55,220 nucleotides of DNA, taken from the NCBI RefSeq assembly GCF_011049865.1, contig NZ_DRGY01000121.1, positions 1 through 55,220 of the forward strand, in the 5' to 3' direction. How positions within the stretch are numbered: position 1 is the stretch's first letter; each line of letters starts with the position of its first letter. A program made the position numbers and the translations under genes. Below the pieces are notes generated by a model. That model ran no database searches, had not been told where the DNA came from, and worked only from the letters and a program-made list of their open reading frames with translations. The stretch comes from Marinobacter antarcticus. GTDB lineage: Bacteria; Pseudomonadota; Gammaproteobacteria; Pseudomonadales; Oleiphilaceae. Positions 42,764-53,217 of this stretch are shown one piece after another.

Positions 42764-45042
42764 GAAGAGGAAAGGCATACAGAAGCCAATCCTGAGGCGC
42801 GCACCACCCTCTGGCCGACGCTTTCGCTGAATACGCTGGCGTCGCCGGTAATCAGGCTGAACCAGTTTTTTGCGCGGGTGATGCCGGTGTAAACCAGCTC
42901 CTGTGTGAGCACGGGGCTCAGGCGATCGGGCAGCACCAGGCAGGTGTGATTGAACTCCGAACCCTGGGATTTATGCACCGTCATGGCGTATACGGTTTCC
43001 AGTTGCTGCAGCCGGCTCGGTGAGATCCAGCGGATCGCGCCACTGCCATCGCTGGCGGGGAACGCAACGCGCAAGACCGTTTGTGGGCTGTCACTGCTGT
43101 TTGGCGTGCTTTGAGAGCCAGCGCCCCAGGGCAGGCTGAAGGTAATGCCCACGTCGCCGTTCATCAGCCCCAGGTTGTAATCGTTGCCGGTAATCAGCAC
43201 CGGACGCCCTGCGTACCAGCCTTCAGCTCTTGGAATCAGTCGTTGCGCGAGCAAGTGGTGGGCGATCAGCTCGTTCAACCCTTCCACGCCCCAAGGGCCG
43301 CGGCGCAGGGCGCACAGGATCTGAAAGTCGCTGAACGCCTGAAGTACCGATTTGGCCAGGTCGTCCCATTCGTCTTTCGTGCTGTTGTCGTTCAGGCCGT
43401 GACCTTGCATCCGTGACAAGTAGTGGCGGTAACCCACCGGTGGCTGCAGGGGCAGATTGTTGCCATCCACTCGCCCTTCCCCGTGGTTGCGGAACGCCTG
43501 GGGGCTGCCACTGACCGCATGGTCACAGATCAGCGCCTGAGTGTCTTCCAGCGCTGTTTTTTTGCTGTGGCCATTCAGCCACACCACATCCTCAAACCCG
43601 GCGTTACGGGCCTTCTGGAGTGTGTCAGCGTCCAGGGTGTTGGTGTTGACCGCCTCGGCAAGCTGGCGAATGCCGCTGCCTTCCGCGAAGCGGTAACTCT
43701 TACGCAGCATGGCCACCGCCTGATCCAGCGGTTGGCCTTCGGCATCTTGAAGGGTTAGCGGGATGTCGGTACCGGTTATCGCCTGCAACCACTGCACCGT
43801 CGCTGGCCGATAATGTCCGTCTGGCGCGCGCTGACACAGCTCCCCCAGCACCGCGCCGGCATCGACCGACGCCAACTGATCTTTATCGCCCAGCAGAATC
43901 AGTTGGGCGTTGGCGGGCAGGGCGTCGAATACCGACGCCATCAGGTCCATATCCACCATGGACGCTTCATCGATCACCAGAATATCCACGAGCAGCGGAT
44001 TGTCCCGGTTGTGACGGAATGTGCGGGTATCCGGGCGGCTGCCCAGCAGGCGATGCAGGGTGGTGACTTTGGTGGGAATGTCCGCCAGCGCCACCTGCCC
44101 CGGCAACTGCGCCAGTGGCAGGCGGCTGACGGCACCGCCAATCGATTCGTTCAGCCGTGCGGCGGCTTTGCCAGTGGGGGCCGCCAGGCGAATGCGGTAT
44201 TTGCGCCCGGCCCGTTCGGTGGATTCGCCGGCGACGGACTGCAGGGCTGCCAGTAAATTCACCACGGTGGTGGTTTTGCCGGTGCCGGGGCCGCCGGTAA
44301 TGACGGCGAAACGGTTACGGGCTGCCAGGGCGCAGGCCAGCTTTTGATAGTCCACAGCTGAGCTCACAGAATACCCTGAAGAGCCCTGCGGTTTGAAGAG
44401 CGCATCCAGCGCCTGGCTCAGGGTTTTGGCTGCAGGCGAAGACGGGTCGGCCAGCACAGACGGCTGTGCCAAACGCTGCACAATACCGGCGGCAATCTGT
44501 TGCTCATAACGCCAGAAGCGGCGCAGATACAGACGCGTTCCGTTCAGCACGAGCGGCGTAGTATGTGAGCCATCACTTACTGCTAAGGCCCTGCCCAGAG
44601 CTGAAATGCATTCATCAGCCGACACGCGCGCGAGAATATCTCCGGGGCCCGGCTGCCGGGTTTGCACAGGCAGGATTCCGATTGGCTCCTCCGGTGGCAG
44701 CGATAACGTGCTATCCGCATCGGCCAGCAGAGTTGCCAAATCCACACATACGTGGCCCCGGCCCACCTGGTGGGACGTCAGGGCAGCGAGTAATAAAACC
44801 AGAGGCTGCAGTGCTTCCCTCTGCTCTTCTGACAGGTCTTGAATCAGCCGCGCAAAGCGCACATCCAGAGGGCGAATCCACCCGGCTTGCTGCCAGCTAT
44901 CCAGCAATTCCAGAACCGTTTCTGTCTGGTTCAGCGCAAGGCTGCTGTCCAGGCTCGGAGAAGCCGACGCGGTTGTATCGATATCAACGGCGTCGTCCAG
45001 ATCAAACGCAAACTGGTTGTCGGTATTTCGCGTTTTGCTCAT
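42757..45042 (-). CDS. recD: Exodeoxyribonuclease V subunit alpha (RecD)
   Basis: RecD is the 5'-3' helicase of RecBCD, which processes double-strand ends until Chi. The 761-residue protein has Walker A GGPGTGKT at 250-257, [41 protein letters not shown], and the C-terminal helicase motifs AMTVHKSQGSEF and YTGITRAK. It is longer than E. coli RecD (608); the extra length includes an N-terminal tail of about 40 residues rich in Asp/Ser. ATG overlaps the recB stop by four bases (ATGA). Its 3' end overlaps the convergent ABC exporter. Confidence 0.96.
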   Translation of the reverse strand: MSKTRNTDNQFAFDLDDAVDIDTTASASPSLDSSLALNQTETVLELLDSWQQAGWIRPLDVRFARLIQDLSEEQREALQPLVLLLAALTSHQVGRGHVCVDLATLLADADSTLSLPPEEPIGILPVQTRQPGPGDILARVSADECISALGRALAVSDGSHTTPLVLNGTRLYLRRFWRYEQQIAAGIVQRLAQPSVLADPSSPAAKTLSQALDALFKPQGSSGYSVSSAVDYQKLACALAARNRFAVITGGPGTGKTTTVVNLLAALQSVAGESTERAGRKYRIRLAAPTGKAAARLNESIGGAVSRLPLAQLPGQVALADIPTKVTTLHRLLGSRPDTRTFRHNRDNPLLVDILVIDEASMVDMDLMASVFDALPANAQLILLGDKDQLASVDAGAVLGELCQRAPDGHYRPATVQWLQAITGTDIPLTLQDAEGQPLDQAVAMLRKSYRFAEGSGIRQLAEAVNTNTLDADTLQKARNAGFEDVVWLNGHSKKTALEDTQALICDHAVSGSPQAFRNHGEGRVDGNNLPLQPPVGYRHYLSRMQGHGLNDNSTKDEWDDLAKSVLQAFSDFQILCALRRGPWGVEGLNELIAHHLLAQRLIPRAEGWYAGRPVLITGNDYNLGLMNGDVGITFSLPWGAGSQSTPNSSDSPQTVLRVAFPASDGSGAIRWISPSRLQQLETVYAMTVHKSQGSEFNHTCLVLPDRLSPVLTQELVYTGITRAKNWFSLITGDASVFSESVGQRVVRASGLASVCLSSSY

Positions 45043-48000
45043 GCCGCCACCTCCCCGAGGGCTGCCGTGCCGTCAAACATGGCATCCAGTTGTTCAATCA
45101 ACTCTCTGGGCGGCTTGTCGGTAAACGCCCCCGCTCCAGGCGCATTCACGCCCCGTAAAAACAGATACACAGCGCCGCCCATGTGCCGATCGTAGTCGTA
45201 ATCCGGCAGGCGTGCTTTCAGCAAACGGTGCAGAGCCAGCAAGTAAAGAACGTACTGCAGATCGTAACGCTTCTCCAGAATGGCTTCGCCCATGGCCTGA
45301 TCTGTGTAGGCGCTGTCGTTATCACCCAGATGATTGGATTTGTAGTCCAGCACGTAATATTGCCCGTGGTGCTCAAACACCAGGTCGATAAAGCCTTTGA
45401 GCATACCGTTGAAGCGCCCGCCATCGACCCGCGGACGATCCGCGCCGTTGAGGGTGTACCGGGTAACAAGCTGGTCCATGGCCCGGGTGCTGACGTTGCG
45501 GCTTTCAAACCAGAATTCCAGTTCAGGTCGCAGTGTGCCAAGGCTCGCCAGGCTGGTGATTTCACCGCTGTCGCGGTTCAAAGGCAGCGGTTGGCGAATC
45601 AGCGCCAATATCCACCGCTCCAGTGTGTCTACCCAGTCGCTCCAGCCCCGCGTGCTGCAGCGGCGGATGAGCTGCTCACGCAGTTGCAACGGGTTGTCCA
45701 CAATGTGTTGCAGGCCCTGTTGCGCGCACCATTCCAACAAATCGTGCAGAAACGTACCCGGCCCGGCGCCTTTGGGAAAATAATGCAGGCTGTGGCCAAG
45801 CGGAACGGTTACGTCTTCCTCATCGCGGTTGTGGGCGCCCTCTTCCAGCAGATTTTGGCTTTCTTCGTCTTCCACTTCGCCGGCGAACACAATGCCCGTG
45901 CCAGACAGCCCGGTGTATTCCAGGGAGGAGTAGCTGGCTATCCACCAGTCTTCCCGGGCTTCCCGGGTTGAGATCAGTGCGGGCCCGAGGGCCGCGGGCG
46001 TTTCTTCGGCGTAATGCACATTGGTTGCCGCCGGCAGCGGCTCGGCATACAGTTCCGTGTGGCCGCTAACCAGATGGCCCAGCGCGTCACTCAGCGGGAG
46101 TTGCGCCGCAGGTTCACCACCCAGCAGATACCCCAGACCGCTGAGGTGCCAGTTTTCAATGTCGGCAACGCCCACCCAGGTGGCGAATCGGGCGCGGGTC
46201 AGCGCTACGTAGAGTTTGCGGATGTCTTCGCCCAATCGTTCTTTGTCTGCCCGGGCAACGTCTGCCGGTGTTGGATCGAACACGGTGATCAGCTGTGAGT
46301 TGTCATCGTGATAGCGCACGAACGATTGTTTTTCGCTCTGGGCTCGGAACGCGGTGCCAAAGGGCAGGAACACCAGCGGGTATTCCAGGCCTTTGGATTT
46401 GTGCACGGTGATGACTTTTACCAGCCCGGCGTCGCTTTCCAGGCGCAGGGTACGGTGTTCGTCTTCTTCGTCTGCCGCCCGCAAAATCTGGGTAAAGTGA
46501 TGCACCAGTGCGTGTTCGCCGTCCAGTTGCAGGCTGTCTTGCTGCAGCAGTTCGGCAATGTGCAGAATGTCGGTGAGCCGGCGTTCGCCGTCCGGGCGCT
46601 GCAGCAGTTGCCCGGGTACGGCAAAGTCCATCAGAAAGCTGCGCAGCATGGGCAGTACACCCTGGTTTTGCCACTGTTGCTGATAGCCCATAAAGCGCTC
46701 GATTTCCCGCTCCAGCGCCATTTCGTTGGTCAGCAGTTGGTCGAGATAACGCCAGGGTAAACCCAGCGTGGGCGTCGCGAGTGCGGCGCGGGCATAGGCC
46801 AGTTGCCGGGGTTCGGCAAAGGCTTTGAGCCAGCACAGCACTTCCTTCGCCTCCTGGGAGGCGAGTACCGAATTCCGGTCAGACAGGTACACGCTTTTGA
46901 TGCGCCTTTGGCCAAGGGCATCGCGCACCGCAGCGGCTTCGTTGCGGTTGTTCACCAGAATGGCAATGTCTTTGGGTTCAATCGGCTCTATATCATCCGG
47001 GTCACTCTCCAGAGCAAAACCGGCTGATCCCTGCTGGCCAAGCGTCAGCAGGCGGGCGATTTCACTGGCGCAGGCTTCGGCTACATTTTTAGTGACGGTG
47101 CCTTTGGCGAGGCTTTTGCGATCGCCGTTTTTGTCTTCCTGATCACTTTCCAGCGACCACAGCGTAAGGCTGGGTTGGATATCGCCGTCAACCGACCACA
47201 GGCGTTTGGTGCCGTTGGCCTCCACGCCCTGAAACGGCAGCGGTGAGGTATCGCCTTTGCCGAACAGAAAGGCGCCCTCGGGGCTGTGCAAATCGCCGTA
47301 TTCGAACACCCGGTTGACCGCGTTCACCATGGGTTTTGACGAACGGAAGTTGCGGCCCAGGGTCCAGGTGCGGTCGCACGCGCCGGCGCGTGCGTCCAGA
47401 TAGGTATGGATATCGGCGCCACGGAAGCCGTAAATCGCCTGTTTGGGGTCGCCGATCATCAGCAGGCAGGTGTCCGGGTGATTCTCCGCAACCCGGTAAA
47501 TGCGGTTGAAGATGCGGTACTGCACCGGGTCGGTGTCCTGGAATTCGTCAATCAGCGCCACCGGAAACTGGCGGCGGATGGTGGCCGCCAGTTGATCGCC
47601 ACGGGGGCCATGGAGGGCGTCGTCCAGCCGGGTGAGCAGGTCGTCGAAGCCCATCTCCGAGCGCTTCTGTTTTTCTGATTCCAACCGCGCAGCAATCCAG
47701 CGGGTGGCGTGTTTCAGAATGTCGGCTTCGGCGCTGGGCAGGTTGTCTGCAAAGGCGATCAGCTCTTCGATGACATCAAAAGCAGGATGGTGGGGCACAG
47801 CGCCGTCGCCTTTGAGTTTGCTGGCCAGTATCTCTGGCGTCTGGTTCTGGAAGCCGGCTTTCTCCAGCCCGTCCGGGTAGAGCGCATCGGAAGCTGCCCA
47901 TTCCAACAGCGTGTCCCAGGCCGCAATCATCGGTTTCATACTGCCGCCGTGCAGGCGTTTGTCCTTGTTGAGCCCGATCAGCAGGTCGGTTACTTCTGGT

Positions 48001-48776
48001 TTCCAGTCTGCCCAGGGGTGAGTTTTCAGAGACTGAGCCTGTCCCCTGCGCCGCTGCACAGTCACGTCGATGGCCTGCTTCACATCGCCGGAAGCAACGT
48101 CGAAAGAATCGGCGTCGCCAATCAGGTTGCGCACGGATGCCCGCAAGTTGTCCGGAGTTTTCCAGTGGCTCAGCACTTCGTCCATCAGCTCCGGTGACAG
48201 CGGATAAATAAACGTGCGCCAGTAATCCCGCGCTACTTCATCCAGAAGGTCGCTTTGGTCGGTTTCCAGTTTGAGGCGGAACAGGCTGCCGCTGTCGAAC
48301 GCGTGCTCGGTGAGCATGCGGTTGCACCAGGCGTGAATGGTGGACACCGCCGCTTCGTCCATCCACTCGGCGGCCAGCAGCAGCTTTTTACGGCAGTCTG
48401 GCCAGGTGGCGGGGTCCGGGTAGCTGTTGTTGCGCAACGTGTATAGCAGCGCTGTTTCTGCGGAGGGCTGGGTGCTGTCGGTGGCGCCGGAAAACACGTC
48501 GGCGGCCTGGGTGAGCCGAACGCGGATGCGATCCCGCAGTTCCTTGGTGGCGGCGTCGGTGAAGGTGACCACCAGCAGGTTTGGTGGCAGCATGCCCGCG
48601 GCCAGCGCACTGCCCTCGGGCTGGTCGTGTCCGAGCACCAACCGCACGTATAAAATGGCGATGGTGAAGGTTTTGCCGGTACCGGCGCTGGCCTCGATCA
48701 GGCTGCTGCCGTTCAGGGGCAGTGCTAACGGATCAAGGTTCGGGTTGCGCTTTTTGTCAGATGTTTCAGCTGTCAT
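45039..48776 (-). CDS. recB: Exodeoxyribonuclease V subunit beta (RecB)
   Basis: RecB is the 3'-5' SF1 helicase and the only nuclease of RecBCD, and it loads RecA. The 1245-residue product has Walker A ASAGTGKT at 29-36, LIDEFQDTDPVQYRIF, LIGDPKQAIYGFRGADIHTY, VITVHKSKGLEYPLVFLP, and the RecB-family nuclease motif VLDYKSNHLG. The catalytic Asp and Lys of the DYK triad are at about 1144 and 1146. Translation is coupled at both ends: ATGA overlaps with recC upstream and recD downstream. Confidence 0.97.
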   Translation of the reverse strand: MTAETSDKKRNPNLDPLALPLNGSSLIEASAGTGKTFTIAILYVRLVLGHDQPEGSALAAGMLPPNLLVVTFTDAATKELRDRIRVRLTQAADVFSGATDSTQPSAETALLYTLRNNSYPDPATWPDCRKKLLLAAEWMDEAAVSTIHAWCNRMLTEHAFDSGSLFRLKLETDQSDLLDEVARDYWRTFIYPLSPELMDEVLSHWKTPDNLRASVRNLIGDADSFDVASGDVKQAIDVTVQRRRGQAQSLKTHPWADWKPEVTDLLIGLNKDKRLHGGSMKPMIAAWDTLLEWAASDALYPDGLEKAGFQNQTPEILASKLKGDGAVPHHPAFDVIEELIAFADNLPSAEADILKHATRWIAARLESEKQKRSEMGFDDLLTRLDDALHGPRGDQLAATIRRQFPVALIDEFQDTDPVQYRIFNRIYRVAENHPDTCLLMIGDPKQAIYGFRGADIHTYLDARAGACDRTWTLGRNFRSSKPMVNAVNRVFEYGDLHSPEGAFLFGKGDTSPLPFQGVEANGTKRLWSVDGDIQPSLTLWSLESDQEDKNGDRKSLAKGTVTKNVAEACASEIARLLTLGQQGSAGFALESDPDDIEPIEPKDIAILVNNRNEAAAVRDALGQRRIKSVYLSDRNSVLASQEAKEVLCWLKAFAEPRQLAYARAALATPTLGLPWRYLDQLLTNEMALEREIERFMGYQQQWQNQGVLPMLRSFLMDFAVPGQLLQRPDGERRLTDILHIAELLQQDSLQLDGEHALVHHFTQILRAADEEDEHRTLRLESDAGLVKVITVHKSKGLEYPLVFLPFGTAFRAQSEKQSFVRYHDDNSQLITVFDPTPADVARADKERLGEDIRKLYVALTRARFATWVGVADIENWHLSGLGYLLGGEPAAQLPLSDALGHLVSGHTELYAEPLPAATNVHYAEETPAALGPALISTREAREDWWIASYSSLEYTGLSGTGIVFAGEVEDEESQNLLEEGAHNRDEEDVTVPLGHSLHYFPKGAGPGTFLHDLLEWCAQQGLQHIVDNPLQLREQLIRRCSTRGWSDWVDTLERWILALIRQPLPLNRDSGEITSLASLGTLRPELEFWFESRNVSTRAMDQLVTRYTLNGADRPRVDGGRFNGMLKGFIDLVFEHHGQYYVLDYKSNHLGDNDSAYTDQAMGEAILEKRYDLQYVLYLLALHRLLKARLPDYDYDRHMGGAVYLFLRGVNAPGAGAFTDKPPRELIEQLDAMFDGTAALGEVAA

Positions 48777-51700
48777 GGCGTGCCCTCAAACTGGCCAGCG
48801 GCGGATTTGCCCTGTTCGGCTTCCCACAGAGGCACGTAAAGTTCGTGCAACAGCGCCTCAAATTCGCCGCTTTGCATTAACACGTCAGCACTTTCGAAGG
48901 CGCCTCTAAGGTAACCCGTGTCCCGCTCCAGCGCGGTGGTGTAGGCCTGTTGGGCATCGCTGATGGCGCGCTCGTGGTCACCGAGGAACTTCTTGCTTTG
49001 ATAGAAGCTGTAAATCCAGGCAAAACCGGCGTCCACGTGCAGCGGCAAGGCCCGGGTGCTGGCGTCTATCCAGCGCGCCAGTATGGCATCCAGATGCTTG
49101 GCGGCGGTTTCCGGCTCTAGGGGCGCAAAGCGGACTTTACGGCCCTCTTCCTTGCCCAGAATCAGGGTTTCGAAAGGTTGCGATGTCAGCTGCCCCGCCA
49201 GATGAATGACCCAGTCGCGCATTAAATTGGCATAGCGCAGCTTTTTGGTTTTGCCGCTGCCGCTGAGCAGGCTGGAACCGGCGATCACTAACCGGCAGAT
49301 CTTGCCGTCGTGGTTGCGGCGCAGGTTATCAATCAGGTCCAGCACCTCCACCGATCCTGCACTGTTGACCAGGCGATGTTCAAACGGCACGGGCTCGCTG
49401 AGGGCTTCGGGCCATTCGGCCAACGCGCCTTGATACCGTTGGAAAAGATCCGGCAGGCGACCGGAGAGCTCAGTGCGCAGCCGGTGTTCCGTAACGCCCA
49501 TGCCCAGGTCGCCGCGCCGCGCCATGCGGTCGAGGGTGCTTTCAAGGCGTTCCTGCAGGTCTTGTTCATCGCCGGCTTTCAGCAGGCCTTGCGCAATCAG
49601 TTCGGTGTCTAACCGCCAGCGGTCGAGCCCGTTGAGGTCAAAATTTTCTGTGTCTGTGTCGTCGTCTTCCACATCCTCGAAGCGCACCTGCAGGCGGCGC
49701 TGGTAAAATGTATCCACCGGTTTTTTCAAAAAGCCGGCCAGATCGTTGAGGGTGATGGGTTCCTCGGGCTGCTGATACGGCAGGGCTGTTTGCGGGCTTT
49801 GCGGCTTGTTCTGCTGCTGTGCAGCTTCGTCGCCATGGGCGCCGCGCCATTCGTGTTCATAGGTGAACAGGCTGCGAGCGTGTTGCACCTGGGGGAAATA
49901 ATCGCGGCTGAACGGTTGCAGCGGGTGGCAGGTGGTCAATGCTTCGGTCAAGGGAGCATCAGGCTGCCCAGCCACCTGCCAGAGGCTGTCCAGATGATCT
50001 TGCAACTGGCCTACCAGCACAGACGGGGGTCTTGGGGAATCGTCGCGAATACTACGCCCTACCCAACTGATATAAAGCTGTTCGCGTGCGGAGAGCATGG
50101 CTTCGAGAAACAGATAGCGGTCATCTTCCCGGCGGGAGCGGTCCCCGGGTCGATAATCCTGGGCCATCAGGTCAAAATCCACCGGCGGTCGCGAGCGGGG
50201 GTAGTCTCCGTCATTCATGCCCAGCAGGCACACGTTGCGAAACGGAATCGCCCGCATGGGCATCAGCGTGGCGAAGTTCACCTTGCCGGCCAGGAAGCGC
50301 TGGTTCAGGCCGCCTTCGTCGAGGCCTTCCAGCAAGACGTCCTTCACGATATTCAACGGCAGCGGTTGCTGATCCAGCCCGGCGGCGAGCGTGTCGTCCA
50401 GCCATTGCTCCAGTTGCCGACGGAAGCGGTTCAGTAACAGAAGGTCATGCCCTTCCACCTTGTGGAAAAACTGCTCGAGCATCGACGAAAACAGCACTTC
50501 CCATTGCTGGGGCGCGCGGCTGGCCTGTAACGTCTGCCACAGGGTTTCCAGGCGATACACAAACTCGCCAAGCCGCCCTGCAAGGCTGGCCTGCAGTCCG
50601 CCGATTTCGCCGTAGGGCTGAACGCCCGCCCAGGGCTCGTCGTCGCCCATGCCATAACCCAGCAGCATGGAGCGCAGGCCTGACTGCCAGGTGTTGCGCT
50701 CCAGATCGGCCGGCAGCTCCAGGCTTTCCCGGTGGGCACCGTGAAGGCCCCAGCGAATGTTGGCGCCCTCTACCCAGCGCCGGGCGAGGGGGATTTCGTC
50801 CTCGGCAATCTCGAATCGGTCGCGAATACCGGGTACTTCCAACAGGCTGATGATCTCACTCACTCCGAAACGGCTGCGGGGCAAAGACATAAAGGTTTCC
50901 AGTGCGATAAGCACCGGCTCATGGTGGCGCTGCCCCTGATCGGAAATGGTGAATGGAATATGGCGCTTGCGCCCTGATGGGTAGCGGCCAAACACCGCCT
51001 GGATATGGGGTGCGTAGACGTTGATGTCCGGCACCATCACCATCACGTCCCGTGGTCGCAACGTGGCGTCAGCGTTAAAGGCGGCTAGCAGTTGATCGTG
51101 CAGAATTTCCACTTCCCGCTGGGGACTGTGAGCATTGTGGAAGATCACCGAATGATCGCGGTTCAAATCCAACCGGCGCTGTTCATCACGAATCTCCTGC
51201 AGCGGCGTCAGGTTGTAGATGTCGTTCTGCAGTTGGTGCAGCAAACGGGGCGCCTGCCCTGTGCCGTGCTCGGAGAAAATGTCGATCTTTTGGTCCGGCG
51301 TCTGAAAGCTGGCGCGGTACTCGTCGGGATTGTCGAACTCGTCCAGCAGGCGGATGTAATCCCGGCCTTGTTTGCCCCAGGCCGCAAGCAAGGGGTTGGC
51401 GTGCTGGTGTAATTGGTCCGCATCCTCAATCTGCGACAGTGTGGGGTGAGTGGCACCGCGCTTGCGCTCGGCTTTCAGCAGTTCCCGGTCGCTGACAATA
51501 TCCGCCCAGTAAAACTGCGAGGGGTTGTGGACGCACAGCACCACCTGGCTGAAACGGCTGAGTACATAGAGCGCTTCCAACGCCTGTCGTGGTAAAGACG
51601 AGACTCCGAACACCACAATGCGCTGGGGTAAGCGGCTTGGATGCGCGGGTGCGGCTATACGCTGGCCTTCGGCCATAAACCGGGTGTGAATCTGCGAGCG

Positions 51701-52366
51701 GCTGGTGTGGGCGTCAGCGCCTGTGTCCTTAACCAGTTTGCGCCACAGCATCGGCTGCCAGCGGGTGTCTTCCTCAATCGGCTTTTCACCGTTGCGGGTG
51801 CTTATTACTACATCCCGACCCTGCTCCCAGGCGGCCAACCAGTCGGCGCGGAACACCTGATACTGGTCGAATAGATCCGCCACTTTCTCAGCCAGTTGGA
51901 ACGCCCGCAAATCCGGATCACTGCCTTCCAGAAAGCGCGCAAGCGGATTGAATACCTCGTCTGTGTGCACCAGTTCCGGTAGCAAGCGGTAGAGCCGCCA
52001 CACCAACCGACGCTTATCGAAAGGGGATTGCTCCGGCACTTCGCCATCCGGCAGCACGGCGCGGTAGGCCTGCCAGATAAACCGCGCCGGGAACAGAAAA
52101 TCCATACCGGCGGCGATGCCCAGGCCGCCTTCACTTCCATCGTCGGAGCGCTTTTCCGCCAGCGCCAGCTTCAGCCACTGGGCAATGCCGTTGCTCTGCA
52201 CCAGAAAGGTTTCGCTCTGCAGCGGCGGCAATGGGTTCTGCTGACAGATAAACACCACCGCCCGACGCAGATCTTCCAGGTGGTTGGCGTGTATGGCGTG
52301 AAAGCCGGGGGTGATCTGGGTGTGGGCGTTTGTGGCACCTGTGGCACTTGTAGAGAGGGCAGCCAT
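48773..52366 (-). CDS. recC: Exodeoxyribonuclease V subunit gamma (RecC)
   Basis: RecC holds the complex together, splits the DNA strands and recognises Chi, through a helicase-like fold that has lost ATPase function. The 1197-residue protein begins its conserved part with GFHAIHANHLEDLRRAVVFI. It contains ETFLVQSNGIAQWLKLALAE, RIVVFGVSSLPRQALEAL and RNVCLLGMNDGDYPRSRPPVDFDL (RNVCLLGMNDGDYPR), all typical of RecC. It is the first gene of recC-recB-recD; ptrA, which separates recC from recB in E. coli, is absent. A 16-bp tandem repeat lies 45-90 bp upstream of the ATG. Confidence 0.97.
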   Translation of the reverse strand: MAALSTSATGATNAHTQITPGFHAIHANHLEDLRRAVVFICQQNPLPPLQSETFLVQSNGIAQWLKLALAEKRSDDGSEGGLGIAAGMDFLFPARFIWQAYRAVLPDGEVPEQSPFDKRRLVWRLYRLLPELVHTDEVFNPLARFLEGSDPDLRAFQLAEKVADLFDQYQVFRADWLAAWEQGRDVVISTRNGEKPIEEDTRWQPMLWRKLVKDTGADAHTSRSQIHTRFMAEGQRIAAPAHPSRLPQRIVVFGVSSLPRQALEALYVLSRFSQVVLCVHNPSQFYWADIVSDRELLKAERKRGATHPTLSQIEDADQLHQHANPLLAAWGKQGRDYIRLLDEFDNPDEYRASFQTPDQKIDIFSEHGTGQAPRLLHQLQNDIYNLTPLQEIRDEQRRLDLNRDHSVIFHNAHSPQREVEILHDQLLAAFNADATLRPRDVMVMVPDINVYAPHIQAVFGRYPSGRKRHIPFTISDQGQRHHEPVLIALETFMSLPRSRFGVSEIISLLEVPGIRDRFEIAEDEIPLARRWVEGANIRWGLHGAHRESLELPADLERNTWQSGLRSMLLGYGMGDDEPWAGVQPYGEIGGLQASLAGRLGEFVYRLETLWQTLQASRAPQQWEVLFSSMLEQFFHKVEGHDLLLLNRFRRQLEQWLDDTLAAGLDQQPLPLNIVKDVLLEGLDEGGLNQRFLAGKVNFATLMPMRAIPFRNVCLLGMNDGDYPRSRPPVDFDLMAQDYRPGDRSRREDDRYLFLEAMLSAREQLYISWVGRSIRDDSPRPPSVLVGQLQDHLDSLWQVAGQPDAPLTEALTTCHPLQPFSRDYFPQVQHARSLFTYEHEWRGAHGDEAAQQQNKPQSPQTALPYQQPEEPITLNDLAGFLKKPVDTFYQRRLQVRFEDVEDDDTDTENFDLNGLDRWRLDTELIAQGLLKAGDEQDLQERLESTLDRMARRGDLGMGVTEHRLRTELSGRLPDLFQRYQGALAEWPEALSEPVPFEHRLVNSAGSVEVLDLIDNLRRNHDGKICRLVIAGSSLLSGSGKTKKLRYANLMRDWVIHLAGQLTSQPFETLILGKEEGRKVRFAPLEPETAAKHLDAILARWIDASTRALPLHVDAGFAWIYSFYQSKKFLGDHERAISDAQQAYTTALERDTGYLRGAFESADVLMQSGEFEALLHELYVPLWEAEQGKSAAGQFEGTP

Positions 52367-52410
52367 GGTTTTCCTTGTCTGGTACGCGGTTCAATCCTGA
52401 TGCCTAAATT

Positions 52411-52456
52411 CTGATACTACTACTATCTGATACTACTACTATCTGATACTACTAAG
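52411..52456. repeat. 16-bp tandem repeat, 2.9 copies, upstream of recC
   Basis: CTGATACTACTACTAT occurs at 52411-52426 and again, exactly, at 52427-52442. A third copy at 52443-52456 is identical over its first 12 bases (CTGATACTACTA) before diverging. Read towards recC (minus strand) each unit contains TAGTAT, a -10-like hexamer. It lies in the 201-bp recC-DUF4864 divergent spacer. Confidence 0.95.
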
Positions 52457-52567
52457 GGTACCGTATGTGAGCACAGAAACGGATAGCCTGAAACGCTAGC
52501 ATTGGGAGAGTCCGGAGCGTGCCTTTGCTCGTATTGATTAAAAAGCGTTCAATCAAGGGGTTTTGTC

Positions 52568-53089
52568 ATGGGCCAGCAATCTATAAGCACCGGAAAGAGC
52601 GTTACTCTGTTTCTGATAATCACTCAGATGGCCATTCTGATGGTCATTCTGAGTGTCGCGATCGTCTGGCCACCCCGGGCTTTGGCCAGTGATGATGACA
52701 AACGCGTTGATAACAAAGTAGCCGAGGCTCGCGAAGCTGTCGGGAATCACGACATTATCGACATTCAAGACACCATCCTGCGTCAGATCGAAGCGTTTGC
52801 CAACAATGACCGTGAGCAAGCCTGGGCTTACGCTTCCGGGGGGATCAAGCGCCGCTTCGGGTCGTCACAGGTGTTTGTGGATATGGTCCGCGAAGCCTAC
52901 CCCGCGGTGCACGACGCCACGGAGATCGAGTTCACCGAAAACGTGCATCAGGGTATTTTTTATATGCAAGGGGTGAAGTTTAAAGGCCCCGAAGGCAAAC
53001 TCTGGGACGCCTATTATCAAATGATACAGGTTGAAGGTGCCTGGAAAATTGCTGGCGTGCGCTTGCAACCGGCAGAGACGGGCATTTGA
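52568..53089 (+). CDS. DUF4864 domain protein, probably exported
   Basis: The 173-residue product has a hydrophobic N-terminal segment (about 11-34) ending in PPRALAS, which looks like a signal peptide cleaved after ALA near 40. The mature part (RQIEAFANNDREQAWAYASG, then RFGSSQVFVDMV, then YQMIQVEGAWKIAGVRL) resembles the DUF4864/NTF2-like fold, often found as a small periplasmic or lipid-associated protein. No catalytic residues can be named. It is divergent from recC and followed by the FAN1-like gene after 128 bp. Confidence 0.8.
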   Translation: MGQQSISTGKSVTLFLIITQMAILMVILSVAIVWPPRALASDDDKRVDNKVAEAREAVGNHDIIDIQDTILRQIEAFANNDREQAWAYASGGIKRRFGSSQVFVDMVREAYPAVHDATEIEFTENVHQGIFYMQGVKFKGPEGKLWDAYYQMIQVEGAWKIAGVRLQPAETGI

Positions 53090-53217
53090 AAAGGGCGATC
53101 TGAAATAGGGGTGTTTGAATTATTGTAAAACCTGCCCGTGATTCTATAAGCAAGTCCCACGGGGATTTCAGACCCGCAGCGGCGGATCTTGAAAACCCTT
53201 TGTATTATTTGGAGAAC

